64,000 bases of DNA from Entomospira culicis (lineage in GTDB: Bacteria; Spirochaetota; Spirochaetia; WRBN01), in assembly GCF_028748145.1 (NCBI RefSeq), contig NZ_CP118181.1:1488211-1552210 (forward strand). The letters are read 5' to 3'. Position numbers and translations under genes: made by a program. Numbering within the stretch: the stretch's first letter is position 1; the number at the start of each line of letters is the position of its first letter. Shown here piece after piece: positions 16,012 through 25,367 of the stretch. The notes beneath the pieces are model-generated. The model worked only from the letters and a program-made list of their open reading frames with translations, searched no databases and was not told where the DNA came from.

Positions 16012-18276
16012 CTAATTTTGTCCCGCTTTATCCACAGCATCTTTCGGTGGGTTGCCGACAAAAAGCTTACGTAAATCCGCCGATACAATCGATTTAGTCA
16101 AGATAGTCGGGTCGGCCTCGACGGCTTTCATGTAAGTAAAAAAGTCGCTAGCAGAGAGCGGTTTGCTAAAGAAGTAGCCCTGAAAGATCTTGCCCCCCTT
16201 GCTCACTAAATACTCCAATTGCTCTTCGGTCTCCACATGCTCAATCACCATCTCGACAGCTAAGTCGTTACACATCAGCATCACACCATTGAAAATCGCA
16301 GCCACACGAGGATCGCGATGCGCTTCATCGCTAATCGCCTTATCCACTTTCAGCGTACTGATATCAAAATTTTTCAGGTAAATCGCCGATCCATGCCCTA
16401 CGCCAAAGTCATCGATAGCTAACGTTACCCCATGCTCCACCAGACGAGAGAGTTGCTGTTGCACCAGATCGTTCATCGACAGCTCCATCGTTTCGACAAT
16501 CTCCACCTCAATCTGCTCTGGCTTAAGCCCAAAAAATTTGATAGTATTAAGAATAAAGTCTGACAAATGCGGGTGATTAATCTCTCGTGCTGACAAATTG
16601 ACCCCAATATGCACATCATTAAGCCCTTGTTGTTGCCAACTTGCTACCTGACTCATACTCTCGGTAATTACCCAATGCGAGAGCTCATTAAGCAGATCAT
16701 TCTCTTCGGCAATCGAAATGATAACTGGTGGCGGAATGAATCCATAAATGGGGTGTTCCCAGCGAATGAGTGCCTCACCGCCATGCACTTTTTGTTCTAA
16801 AAAATTCACCTTAGGCTGATACACCAAATAAAGTTGCCCTGTACGCAAAGCTACCCGTAAGTCAGCACTCAGAATGCGCGCAGCCGCGCCCACCACATCA
16901 GTGCGAACGTTCAAATAATTCTCTTCAGAAACATAGCGATTAATCGAAAATTCAATTAACTCCTTACGTCCCTGATTATAGTCATGATCACGAACCTTCT
17001 TGCTCAAAAGTAGAAAGGGGGCGTATATAATCACGCCTACCGTAAGATTAAATAGCTGTAAAATTGCCCCGGCAATACTACCTGTAGATTGATATCCGGA
17101 CAATCCAATAGGCATATACCAAGAGACATTTCGCGTAATAGCAGGAATAAATCCCCAAGAAAATGCAAGATAGCTCGTAATCGTAAGGACTAATGGAGTC
17201 AAGAGAAAGGGTAAAATAAAGAGCGGATTTGCCACAATTGGTAACCCATAAATAAGCAATTTATTAATATTAAAGATAACGGGAAAGGTAGAGAGCTGAA
17301 TCGTGCGATCGTAGTCGGTGCGTACGCGAAACCACCAGTAGGCAACCACCAAACTCAAAAGTGCGCCCTCACCGCCAAGATACACAAAATGAGCAAAGAA
17401 CGTACGACTAAAGATAAAAATTGAACTATCCGCTTCAAAAATGTTATATCCGGGTAAGCTAATTGTCGTAAGATAATGCCCCGTAATGTCGTTGAGAATC
17501 ATCGAACTATCGATGCCAAAGAGCCAATAGACATTCTCCAGTAAGACATAGCTAATTGCCTGCCCCAAATTGGTTGGCGTGGAATTGCCATGAAGCCTGA
17601 GATAAATGCGATCAAAGAGCGCCACGACAAAGCTAAAATCGACATAAATTTGAATCAATTTCAATAAAATAAAGACCGACAACGTAGAAATCGCCGGCAT
17701 CATCGCATCATATACTCGCGAGAGAACGGGATTACTCATATCGTTGTAGAGATGCCGTCGCTTTTGCTGAAGCGAGAAGAAGGCGATAAATAACCGCGAA
17801 GACCCCATGGCAATCACCATTGATAAAAAGACCTCTGCCGGATAGCGTTGCAATCCACCTCCGTAGCTCGTATAGAGAAAGTCGCGGTTGGTGATGGCAA
17901 AGATCATATACGCCGAGACCGAAACTCCCACACTAATAAACGACCGATATCTAGCCATACCCACTACCGAGGTCTTATTAAATGACTCGGCTAAAATATA
18001 AGAGATACCCACCACAAAGTTGATATTCACAATCACCCATAGTGAGTTAATAATATAATGAATATTCACATCGGCAATATTAAAGATACTTCTTAGCCAA
18101 ATTTGGTAAGAGACAGAAGGAAAGCTCAAAACCAAATTGACAATACTAAAGACCATTAATAGCGGGATAGATAACTCCATGCCCTGCTGTAGTGCCTTTA
18201 GGTAGCGATTACGCTGTAACGCGCCCACAAAGAGGATGATTTTATCTGATATATGTAAGTTGTTAAGCCATTTCAC
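16012..18276 (-). CDS. PTS EIIC-like membrane domain fused to EAL c-di-GMP phosphodiesterase
   Basis: A 754-residue fusion. Residues 1 to about 450 form a polytopic membrane domain resembling EIIC of the cellobiose/lactose PTS family (about ten helices). Residues about 485-740 form an EAL domain with E501-A-L-I-R-W, GVNLSAREI, EIVETMEL, D622-D623 in AIDDFGVGHGS, a Lys in LKVDKAI, EHVETEEQLEYL and QGYFFSKPL, so the metal- and catalysis-related residues seem intact. EIIA and EIIB partners are not adjacent, which suggests a sensor of sugar or PTS state that breaks down c-di-GMP rather than a normal transporter. The start is GTG 18276. It is transcribed alone; a region of 177 bp separates it from parC. 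Confidence 0.85.
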   Translation of the reverse strand: MKWLNNLHISDKIILFVGALQRNRYLKALQQGMELSIPLLMVFSIVNLVLSFPSVSYQIWLRSIFNIADVNIHYIINSLWVIVNINFVVGISYILAESFNKTSVVGMARYRSFISVGVSVSAYMIFAITNRDFLYTSYGGGLQRYPAEVFLSMVIAMGSSRLFIAFFSLQQKRRHLYNDMSNPVLSRVYDAMMPAISTLSVFILLKLIQIYVDFSFVVALFDRIYLRLHGNSTPTNLGQAISYVLLENVYWLFGIDSSMILNDITGHYLTTISLPGYNIFEADSSIFIFSRTFFAHFVYLGGEGALLSLVVAYWWFRVRTDYDRTIQLSTFPVIFNINKLLIYGLPIVANPLFILPFLLTPLVLTITSYLAFSWGFIPAITRNVSWYMPIGLSGYQSTGSIAGAILQLFNLTVGVIIYAPFLLLSKKVRDHDYNQGRKELIEFSINRYVSEENYLNVRTDVVGAAARILSADLRVALRTGQLYLVYQPKVNFLEQKVHGGEALIRWEHPIYGFIPPPVIISIAEENDLLNELSHWVITESMSQVASWQQQGLNDVHIGVNLSAREINHPHLSDFILNTIKFFGLKPEQIEVEIVETMELSMNDLVQQQLSRLVEHGVTLAIDDFGVGHGSAIYLKNFDISTLKVDKAISDEAHRDPRVAAIFNGVMLMCNDLAVEMVIEHVETEEQLEYLVSKGGKIFQGYFFSKPLSASDFFTYMKAVEADPTILTKSIVSADLRKLFVGNPPKDAVDKAGQN

Positions 18277-18453
18277 CTTAGTTATTTGCCTCTTTTGAAG
18301 CCGAACTTCGCTCTAGGATGCCCAAGCCATCGGTCAATAAGCGAAAGAATGCCCGATGCATATAGCCTATTTGTCTGTATTCATTATAATCTACCACTCT
18401 TGTTACAGTATAACTTTTTTTTCTAGTTATGACAAGTAGAAACTATCGATTAT

Positions 18454-20373
18454 TTAAATCTTTTTCTCCTTGAGCTTGATTTTAGCGATGGCTTTGGCTT
18501 TGAGACGTACTCCTTGGGTGGAGCTACTCTTGATGAGATACTGTTCTGTAGAGAATATTTCCTCTTCTTTCAAAAGGTTAGACTCTTTGTAGGTGGGGAT
18601 CATCTGCCAGTATTCGCCAATAAAGAAGTGCATCAGTTGCCCTTGACTAGGCAAGAGTGGGCCATAGTTTTTACCCAGCATCCACTGGTTGAGCTTAAAG
18701 CGTTTAAGATAAGGGTAGCCACTCTCTTTGTGTTTGTAGACAATGTTAAAGATAGCTTCAGATAAAATCTTCTTCTCAAAGAGCGCCACATAGAGTGCCT
18801 TCTTGCCAATAAAGAGCTTCTTGGGCATCTCGATAACGCGATAGATCGTATCGCCTCCCACATAAAAGACGCGATCATACTCCGAGCACTCGCCAATGAG
18901 TTCTCCAGTGGTAATTTCTGTGCCTAAATAGCCCTCTTTCTCGTCGTAGCGAAGCTTGAGGTTGCGTAGCGCTGCTTGGCGATAATCAACCCGATCGATA
19001 TCGGTAATCTCGCTCTTACGCGCAAAACGCGCCGACTCTGCAACCAGCAAATTATCCAAATAGAGCAACGCATAACTCACCAAATCGCCCAGCGCTTTGC
19101 TAATCTCTTTGAGCCGTTTTTGCATTTGGGCAAGCTCTTTTTTATTCTTGTCGATATCAAAGAGGCTAATGCGACGAATCGGCAACTTGAGCAAGCGCTC
19201 AATGTCCTCATCAGTAAGCGGGTCGTGAAACTCCACCCCAGCAAATGGTTGGAGCGCGCTACGGATATGTTCGTCGATAGCCTTGGCACTCTTGAGATGC
19301 TCTAGCCCTTGATAGACCTTCTCTTCAATAAAAATACGTTCTAGCGTACGCGCGTGAATCTTGGCAAGAAGCGCCGATTGCTCCACCAAGAGCTCGCGCT
19401 TGAGCAACTCTTGCAGATGCTTAGCATGATAATGAATCACCTCTGAGATTGCCATGACCTTCGGTTTACGATCGACAATCAACAAGCAGTGCACATGATG
19501 CGCCACTTCGCACTTGGTAAAGGCATAGAGGGCAGGAATCACATCTTGGGCATGCACCCCGCGGGGCAATTCGATTTCAATCTCCACCTCACCCGCGGTA
19601 TAGTCGTTAATTGCACCCACCTTGAGCTTGCCTTTACGCGTGGCATCCTCAATGCTACTAATCAGCGACTCACACGTCGTACCAAAAGCCAGCTCGCGCA
19701 CCACAATCCGCTTGTTGTCTACGACATCTAACTTAGCGCGTGATACCACCTTACCCAAGCCATCCTTATAATCACTCACATCGACGAGCCCGCCCGTGGG
19801 AAAGTCAGGATAGAGCGCAAAAGCTTCACCGCGCAAGGCTTTACGTACCGCATCAACCACCTCGACAAAGTTATGCGGAAGAATGCGCGTACTCATACCC
19901 ACCGCAATCCCCTCTGCACCCAAAATCAACGCTAAAGGAATCTTTACCGGCAAAACCACCGGCTCTTGAAACTTGCCATCATAACTAGGCACAAATTGCA
20001 TCGTCTCTGGATGAAAGAGAATCTCCTTGGCAAAGGGCAAGAGCGCACACTCAATGTAACGCGCAGCAGCCGCGCTATCGCCTGTAAAGATATTACCGAA
20101 ATTCCCTTGCTTCTCAATAAAGAGATCTTTATTGGCGAGATTAACCAACGCCTCATAGATAGAGGCATCGCCGTGCGGATGCAAAAACATCGTCTGTCCC
20201 ACCACCGCCGCCACTTTATGCGTCGTGCCATCATCCATGCGGTAGAGCGTGTACAAAATGCGTCGCTGTACTGGCTTAAGCCCATCTTGAATGTCGGGAA
20301 TCGCGCGGTCTTTAATTACATAAGATGCATATTCTAAAAAATTTTGATCGAAAATTTGCTTGATTTGTGCCAT
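18454..20373 (-). CDS. parC: DNA topoisomerase IV/gyrase-type subunit A, ParC-like
   Basis: DNA breakage-reunion subunit of a type IIA topoisomerase. The 639-residue protein opens with NFLEYASYVIKDRAIPDIQD and QRRILYTLY, has HPHGDASIYEALV, and the catalytic Tyr106 in AAARYIEC. The C-terminal part after about residue 480 is short and lacks repeated gyrase-box signatures, so it resembles ParC (or the Bacteroidetes/spirochaete short type) more than GyrA. The ATPase partner parE is not in the window. A 59-bp gap separates it from the ABC importer operon upstream. Confidence 0.85.
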   Translation of the reverse strand: MAQIKQIFDQNFLEYASYVIKDRAIPDIQDGLKPVQRRILYTLYRMDDGTTHKVAAVVGQTMFLHPHGDASIYEALVNLANKDLFIEKQGNFGNIFTGDSAAAARYIECALLPFAKEILFHPETMQFVPSYDGKFQEPVVLPVKIPLALILGAEGIAVGMSTRILPHNFVEVVDAVRKALRGEAFALYPDFPTGGLVDVSDYKDGLGKVVSRAKLDVVDNKRIVVRELAFGTTCESLISSIEDATRKGKLKVGAINDYTAGEVEIEIELPRGVHAQDVIPALYAFTKCEVAHHVHCLLIVDRKPKVMAISEVIHYHAKHLQELLKRELLVEQSALLAKIHARTLERIFIEEKVYQGLEHLKSAKAIDEHIRSALQPFAGVEFHDPLTDEDIERLLKLPIRRISLFDIDKNKKELAQMQKRLKEISKALGDLVSYALLYLDNLLVAESARFARKSEITDIDRVDYRQAALRNLKLRYDEKEGYLGTEITTGELIGECSEYDRVFYVGGDTIYRVIEMPKKLFIGKKALYVALFEKKILSEAIFNIVYKHKESGYPYLKRFKLNQWMLGKNYGPLLPSQGQLMHFFIGEYWQMIPTYKESNLLKEEEIFSTEQYLIKSSSTQGVRLKAKAIAKIKLKEKKI

Positions 20374-20432
20374 ATCTCTATACTATAATAGTTTCCTTGC
20401 CTCTTTGTAAAGAGGGGCATCTGACAATTTTC

Positions 20433-21242
20433 TCACGATTTCCCCCCTTTTGCCAAGGCTCTAGGCACCATTACCTCTAAATGCTCCTCACCCCATTGCT
20501 CTTGGAGCTTGATCACTTCGACATTAAAATAGGTTGAGAGCGTCTCCACCTGCATCACATCCTCCAGCGTGCCAAATTTTACCGGTAATCCCTTACCCAG
20601 CAACAACACCCGATCGGCAAGATAAAAAGCGTGATTAGGATAATGCGTATTAATGATACTCGTGATGCCATGCTCTTTGGCCAGCTTTTTGATAACCGCA
20701 AGCACCGCCACCTGCTTTTGGATATCTAAGTGCGACTCTGGTTCATCAAGGAGCAAAAGCTTTGGATTAGAAACCAATGTGCGAGCAATCGAGGCCAATT
20801 GCAACTCGCCAGAGCTAATTTGGTGCGAGCTCTTCTCTGCAAGATGCCCAATGCCCACCGTCTCTAATTTCTCTTGAGCCAAGCATCTATCCCGCTTAGA
20901 TGGTTGTGCAAACGTCCCCACGTATGAAGCACGACCCAGAACAACATACTCCCATACCTTCAGCTCAAAGGTACTACGCCTAGCAATCGGCACATAGCCC
21001 ACCTCGCGCCAAAAGTCAATTTTACGATACGCCCCAAGGCTCTTTCCATTAAAATAACTCTCTCCGTTTCGCCAAGGCAACAATCCCACCAAACAACGCA
21101 AAAGGGTTGTCTTTCCCACGCCGTTAGCGCCCAAAATTGTCAAGATCTCCCCCGTATCTAAGGTAAAATTGAGATCCTCCGTATATAAATTTTCTGCGCC
21201 ACGTTGATACGAAAAATTTGCCAAGCACACCTCTACCTTCAT
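20433..21242 (-). CDS. ABC transporter ATP-binding protein, FecE/BtuD-like
   Basis: Cytoplasmic ATPase of a metal-chelate (iron-siderophore, haem or corrinoid) importer. Of 269 residues from the ATG at 21242: Walker A GANGVGKTT near 38-46, signature SSGELQ, Walker B LLLLDEP and the switch His in NTHYPNH. The ATG is chosen because AGGAGC lies 7 bases upstream and the ATGA overlap with the permease stop is typical of coupled genes; an ATG six bases earlier is less well spaced. Last gene of the four-gene importer unit. Confidence 0.88.
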   Translation of the reverse strand: MKVEVCLANFSYQRGAENLYTEDLNFTLDTGEILTILGANGVGKTTLLRCLVGLLPWRNGESYFNGKSLGAYRKIDFWREVGYVPIARRSTFELKVWEYVVLGRASYVGTFAQPSKRDRCLAQEKLETVGIGHLAEKSSHQISSGELQLASIARTLVSNPKLLLLDEPESHLDIQKQVAVLAVIKKLAKEHGITSIINTHYPNHAFYLADRVLLLGKGLPVKFGTLEDVMQVETLSTYFNVEVIKLQEQWGEEHLEVMVPRALAKGGKS

Positions 21243-22249
21243 CGCCATGCTCCTTGGGATCGTTTCAACAATAATGCAAAGACCGGCGCGCCTATCAACG
21301 CCGTCAAGATAGAGATCGGCATCTCCACCGCGCTCATCGATCGCGCCAATGTATCGATCACCAGCAAATAACTGCTCCCCAACAACAAGCTCATCGGGAT
21401 AACCTGTTGATTATTCGCACCCACCAACATCCTCGCCATATGCGGAATCACCAAGCCAACCCAGCCGATAATCCCTGCCACCGCCACACTGGTTGCCACA
21501 ATCAAGGTAGAGCTCACAATAATCAACCCCTTGAGTAACCCCACCGAGATGCCCAGCGATCGTAGCTCATCTTCGGGTAAGGAGAGCAAGTTGATCCGCC
21601 AGCGCAACAACCACAAGATCCCAATCGACAACCCCATCAACGGCAGGGCAATCTGTAAATCGCGATAGCTGACACTGCTCAAGCTACCCATCAGCCAATA
21701 GGTGATCGTGGGTAATTTATCTTCGGGATCAGCAATAAATTTCATCAAGGAAATAAGCGCCTGAAAGAGCGCCGAGACGATGACCCCAGCAAGCACCAGC
21801 ACAAAAATCGACCTTGTTCCCCTGCCCACCAAAAGAGCCACCAAAAAGATCGCCAATAACCCACCCAACAATGCCATCATCTGCGTCGGTAAGCCCGTTC
21901 CCCACCAGATAATCCCCAGAGCAGCACCAAAGCCCGCCCCTGCCGATACCCCTAAAATATCCGAACTCACTAATGGGTTGGCAAACATCCCCTGTAACGA
22001 TGCACCAGCCACAGCTAAACCACCCCCCAAAAGCAACGCCATCAAGACGCGCGGAATACGTATTTTAAAGATCACCACTTCGTACACCGACGGCCAACTC
22101 ACCCCATTGCCCGAAACCCGACTCCAGAGCACGCCCACCACATCACTAAAGGCAATCTGCATGCGACCAAATCCCAAGACCGCCACCCCCAACACAATAG
22201 GCAAAAGCGCCATCACTACCCACAACCCCGTCCGACTCACCCGCATCAT
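21239..22249 (-). CDS. ABC transporter permease, FecCD family
   Basis: Inner-membrane channel of the metal-chelate importer. 336 residues with about ten helices and FecCD hallmarks: RIPRVLMALLLGGGLAVAGA near the N-terminus, GVSAGAGFGAALGI, and GWVGLVIPHMARMLVG near residue 265-280. A single permease gene implies a homodimeric channel. It starts 22 bp after the second binding-protein gene and overlaps the ATPase gene by four bases. Confidence 0.92.
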   Translation of the reverse strand: MMRVSRTGLWVVMALLPIVLGVAVLGFGRMQIAFSDVVGVLWSRVSGNGVSWPSVYEVVIFKIRIPRVLMALLLGGGLAVAGASLQGMFANPLVSSDILGVSAGAGFGAALGIIWWGTGLPTQMMALLGGLLAIFLVALLVGRGTRSIFVLVLAGVIVSALFQALISLMKFIADPEDKLPTITYWLMGSLSSVSYRDLQIALPLMGLSIGILWLLRWRINLLSLPEDELRSLGISVGLLKGLIIVSSTLIVATSVAVAGIIGWVGLVIPHMARMLVGANNQQVIPMSLLLGSSYLLVIDTLARSMSAVEMPISILTALIGAPVFALLLKRSQGAWR

Positions 22250-22271
22250 CCTCTTTTACATCCTTTATAAA

Positions 22272-23351
22272 TTAAAGCGACATCATCAATAATTCATCAT
22301 CCGAAAGCGCGTATCCATAAAATGCCTGATAGTACCTTGCCGTCTCCTCGCGCATGTCGTACCCAAAGCGATTAGGATAGAGCTTCTGCGCCAACCACAA
22401 GAACATCAAAGGTGCATCGCCGTTTGCCGACGCCCAACGATAGATTCCCGTAGGCGTAGCATATACGCGCGCGTTTTGCACCGCATCCACCACCGACCAA
22501 TCCTGCCCCGCCACCCGATTTGCTAAAATATCCTCTGGTGTAACGGCGCTAAAGTTTGTCATAATAATCACTTGCGGATTCCAGCGATAAATCTGCTCCA
22601 TGCTTACCTCTTGCACGCGTACCACCTCTGCCTCGGTAACCGGAATACCTCCTGCCACCGTAATCCACTGATTCCCGAAAAAGCCACTACCTGTAACACG
22701 CATCAATGCACCAGTATGCGTGTGGATAAAGAGTACCCGCACACGCTCTTCCGGGGAGATACCGGCTAATCCTTGCGCCACCCGATCGTAACTCTCTTGA
22801 ACGAATGTACGAAAATGCACCACGCGTGCATCATCATCCATCATGATAGCGACCAAATCGAGCCAGCTATGGAGCGTCTCTAAGGGATCCGTTTCATCGA
22901 TCATCCGCGCCTGAATCGCCAAGGTAGGGATACCCACCTCGATCATCTTTTCAATATTTTTTAGCTGAAGCTCACTTTCAACATACACTTGCGGATTTAG
23001 CGCAAGCAGCTCTTCCACATTGAGCAACCCACCCTGCAAAAAACGCGAGGATGCCTGCAAAATTTCTGGCGACATCCGCGATAATAACGTATGACGCGCC
23101 ACCTCGTACGAGTCAGGATGCACACCCACCAAAGAGCTTGTCTGCCCACTCGCGACGTACCACGCCGGCACAAAGGGTAAAATATTTCCGCTCACTACGC
23201 GACTAGGCTCAACAACCACCCTAACCTCACGCGCCAACGCATCTACCACCACAACCTCTTCAGGCGCATCCAACCTATGCGTCGCCTCTTTTGGCGCACA
23301 ACTCAACAAAAGCGCTATGCATATTCCCGCAAACCCCACTCTCTTATACAT
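22272..23351 (-). CDS. periplasmic binding lipoprotein of metal-chelate ABC importer (copy B)
   Basis: 359-residue Peripl_BP_2/TroA-like protein that delivers an iron or corrinoid chelate to the permease. Lipoprotein signal MYKRVGFAGICIALLLSC with Cys18. It shares with the next gene upstream VVSG...AWYVA(S/T)G, VGVHPDSY, LNVEELL and a TGQDWSV-like C-terminal segment (here VAGQDWSVVDAVQ), so the two are tandem paralogues. GGAGGAAC precedes the ATG. Confidence 0.85.
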   Translation of the reverse strand: MYKRVGFAGICIALLLSCAPKEATHRLDAPEEVVVVDALAREVRVVVEPSRVVSGNILPFVPAWYVASGQTSSLVGVHPDSYEVARHTLLSRMSPEILQASSRFLQGGLLNVEELLALNPQVYVESELQLKNIEKMIEVGIPTLAIQARMIDETDPLETLHSWLDLVAIMMDDDARVVHFRTFVQESYDRVAQGLAGISPEERVRVLFIHTHTGALMRVTGSGFFGNQWITVAGGIPVTEAEVVRVQEVSMEQIYRWNPQVIIMTNFSAVTPEDILANRVAGQDWSVVDAVQNARVYATPTGIYRWASANGDAPLMFLWLAQKLYPNRFGYDMREETARYYQAFYGYALSDDELLMMSL

Positions 23352-23375
23352 CTTGTTCCTCCGCCTATGTTCTAA

Positions 23376-24503
23376 TTAATTTTTGAGATTATTGATATAT
23401 AGTGTTAGTTCGCTACGTGCGGATTCTCGTGCGGGAAAAAGGATACTCTCGAGATCTTGCTCATTGAGCGAGTAGCCATAGAAAGTTTGATAGTAGGTGC
23501 GGATTTCCGACTCCATATCGTACTGTGCGCGTTCTGGATGAAGCGTTTGTGCCATCCACTTGAGCATCAAAGGCGCATCACCACTAGGGGTAGACCATCG
23601 ATAGACACCCAGCGGAATCTTATACACCTTGCCCCTCTGCACCGCCGATAAGACCGACCAATCTTGTCCCGTAACCCGATTATTCAAGAGATCGATCGGG
23701 TGCGTCTCGGTAAAGTTGCTAATCAAAATGATATCGGGATCCCACGCATAGATCTGCTCCATATTCACGGCCTGCGTGCCTTGCACCTGCTCTTCCGCCA
23801 CATCGATACCTCCAGCACTTCTAATCCAGTAGTTACCCCAAATACCTGCACCATATACCATAATCGTACGTTCATCATGGCTATGAATCATCAAGACGCG
23901 AGGCTTCTCCCCATCGGTTACACCAGATAAACGCTGGGCAACATCCGCCTTTGCCTCTTGTGCAAGCTCGCTAAAGTGATGCACGCGTGTATTAGCATCG
24001 GTAATCTCCGCGGTCAAATCGAGCCAACTCTGCATCGTCGCAAAGGGATCGCCCCCAGCTTGACTCATCGTTTTCAGTGCGATAGTCGCTAACCCAAGCT
24101 CTTCCATTTTTTCGATATTCTTCCCAAAAGCAAAATTCTCCAAATAGAGATCAGGCTCAAGCTTGAGCAGCTCTTCAACATTAAGCTCCCCCTGTTGAAT
24201 AAATCCCGTCGAACTAGCCAGCAACTCTGGGGATAAGTTTGCCAAGATCGAATACTCCATCGCACTATACGAGCTAGGATGCATACCCACCATCGCCTCG
24301 CCCGAGCCCGTTGCCACGTACCACGCCGAGACATACGGATAGGTAAAGCCACTCACCACGCGCCTAGGTGTACCAACCATCGCCACCTCTCTCTTTGCTT
24401 GATCAACCACCGAACGCCCTAGCAATGCATCCTCGCCATCTCCCTTTGGCGTACACCCAGCTATCATTGAAAGAACCAAAATACCCGCAATTTTCTTCAT
24501 CAT
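23376..24503 (-). CDS. periplasmic binding lipoprotein of metal-chelate ABC importer (copy A)
   Basis: 375-residue Peripl_BP_2-type lipoprotein from ATG 24503 (AGGA 8 bases upstream); signal MMKKIAGILVLSMIAGC. First gene of the importer unit, 24 bp before its paralogue. Both copies keep AWYVATG, VGMHPSSY, LNVEELLKLEPDLYLE and VTGQDWSVLSAVQ type segments but differ in ligand-facing loops, which suggests two ligands sharing one permease-ATPase pair. No textbook Fur or DtxR box is visible in the AT-rich 245-bp gap upstream. Confidence 0.87.
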   Translation of the reverse strand: MMKKIAGILVLSMIAGCTPKGDGEDALLGRSVVDQAKREVAMVGTPRRVVSGFTYPYVSAWYVATGSGEAMVGMHPSSYSAMEYSILANLSPELLASSTGFIQQGELNVEELLKLEPDLYLENFAFGKNIEKMEELGLATIALKTMSQAGGDPFATMQSWLDLTAEITDANTRVHHFSELAQEAKADVAQRLSGVTDGEKPRVLMIHSHDERTIMVYGAGIWGNYWIRSAGGIDVAEEQVQGTQAVNMEQIYAWDPDIILISNFTETHPIDLLNNRVTGQDWSVLSAVQRGKVYKIPLGVYRWSTPSGDAPLMLKWMAQTLHPERAQYDMESEIRTYYQTFYGYSLNEQDLESILFPARESARSELTLYINNLKN

Positions 24504-24658
24504 GTTATTATCCTTTACATGATAATGTATAGCATAAAAAGCAAAATTATACAAGCATTTTATATAATTAAGTTATTAAAAAATCAAAAAAATTATAAAA
24601 ATATCATCTTCAAGCAAAACAAAAAAATAAAAGAAACGCTCTCTTCTCTTAGTTTACC

Positions 24659-24688
24659 TTGACACTTTATTCAACGCAGGCGTATAAT
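24659..24688 (+). promoter_or_regulatory. consensus sigma-70 promoter
   Basis: TTGACA (24659-24664), 18-bp spacer, TATAAT (24683-24688): a full match in both hexamers. Start near 24695, leader about 54 nt to the lipoprotein ATG. The remaining part of the 245-bp divergent gap is AT-rich, without a clear promoter for the importer unit. Confidence 0.85.
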
Positions 24689-24748
24689 TAGTTATGCAAA
24701 AGCTTAATATGTAATTTTTTGCAAAAAAAATCAAAAAAGGAAGAATTT

Positions 24749-25252
24749 ATGAACAAACTTATCTATTGCTTAGCTCTCTTCTTGCTTTTATCCGCTTGCA
24801 CCCCCAAAAATGCAAAGCCCGAACCTCCTGCTACGGTACCCAAAGCGGATATGCAAAAATCCCCCAAGCCCACAGAATCTCAAAAGACGATAGAAAATCC
24901 ACCACAAGCACCTGTAGAAGAACGTCCAGTGTTAAGTGCTGACAAAGATCTTCTCTATATTAACTCTAGCGTAGAGGCAGGAACGCTTACCCTTTATACC
25001 TCCACGCCAAACAAAGGACGTACGCCCCTAAATGGAGAAGAGCTAAAGAGACAGGGCTATCGCTTACATATTTATACCCCCTTTGGGCTATTCACCCAAG
25101 ACAAGGGCTCAACGCTCTTCGTAAGCTCTAGTGGTGGCGACGATCTCCCATCACCAGATGCAAAGATCACCATCACCTTAAGGAACTACCAAGGAGATAT
25201 CTTCCAGACACTCTCCATTCCCGTTCGAGATAGCTTGATTACCTATCAGTAA
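24749..25252 (+). CDS. hypothetical lipoprotein
   Basis: 167 residues from ATG 24749, with AAGGAAG five to six bases upstream. Lipoprotein signal MNKLIYCLALFLLLSAC (Cys17), then a Pro/Lys/Glu-rich linker (about 18-60) and a compact C-terminal domain with YINSSVEAGTLTLYTSTPNK and ITITLRNYQGDIFQTL, probably beta-rich. Strong promoter upstream. Family not recognised; likely a periplasmic or surface lipoprotein. prfA follows 115 bp later with its own promoter. Confidence 0.7.
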   Translation: MNKLIYCLALFLLLSACTPKNAKPEPPATVPKADMQKSPKPTESQKTIENPPQAPVEERPVLSADKDLLYINSSVEAGTLTLYTSTPNKGRTPLNGEELKRQGYRLHIYTPFGLFTQDKGSTLFVSSSGGDDLPSPDAKITITLRNYQGDIFQTLSIPVRDSLITYQ

Positions 25253-25328
25253 GTAACCTTCACGACCGATGTCTCTATACCCACAAGCAATTGTGCTTTA
25301 TTAAAATCAAAATCAGCCCAAAAGACCC

Positions 25329-25357
25329 TTTACAGAATAGCCAAAATTGAGTAGAAT
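25329..25357 (+). promoter_or_regulatory. sigma-70 promoter of prfA
   Basis: TTTACA (25329-25334), 17-bp spacer, TAGAAT (25352-25357), each five of six. Predicted start 25364, four bases before the prfA ATG at 25368. The AGAGG at 25358-25362 would then lie outside the mRNA. Confidence 0.6.
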
Positions 25358-25367
25358 AGAGGCATCT

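Noticed and set aside
24504-24748. Fur or DtxR box controlling the metal-chelate importer
   Set aside because: The gap is AT-rich and gives many imperfect dyads, but none matches a known box well enough to report.
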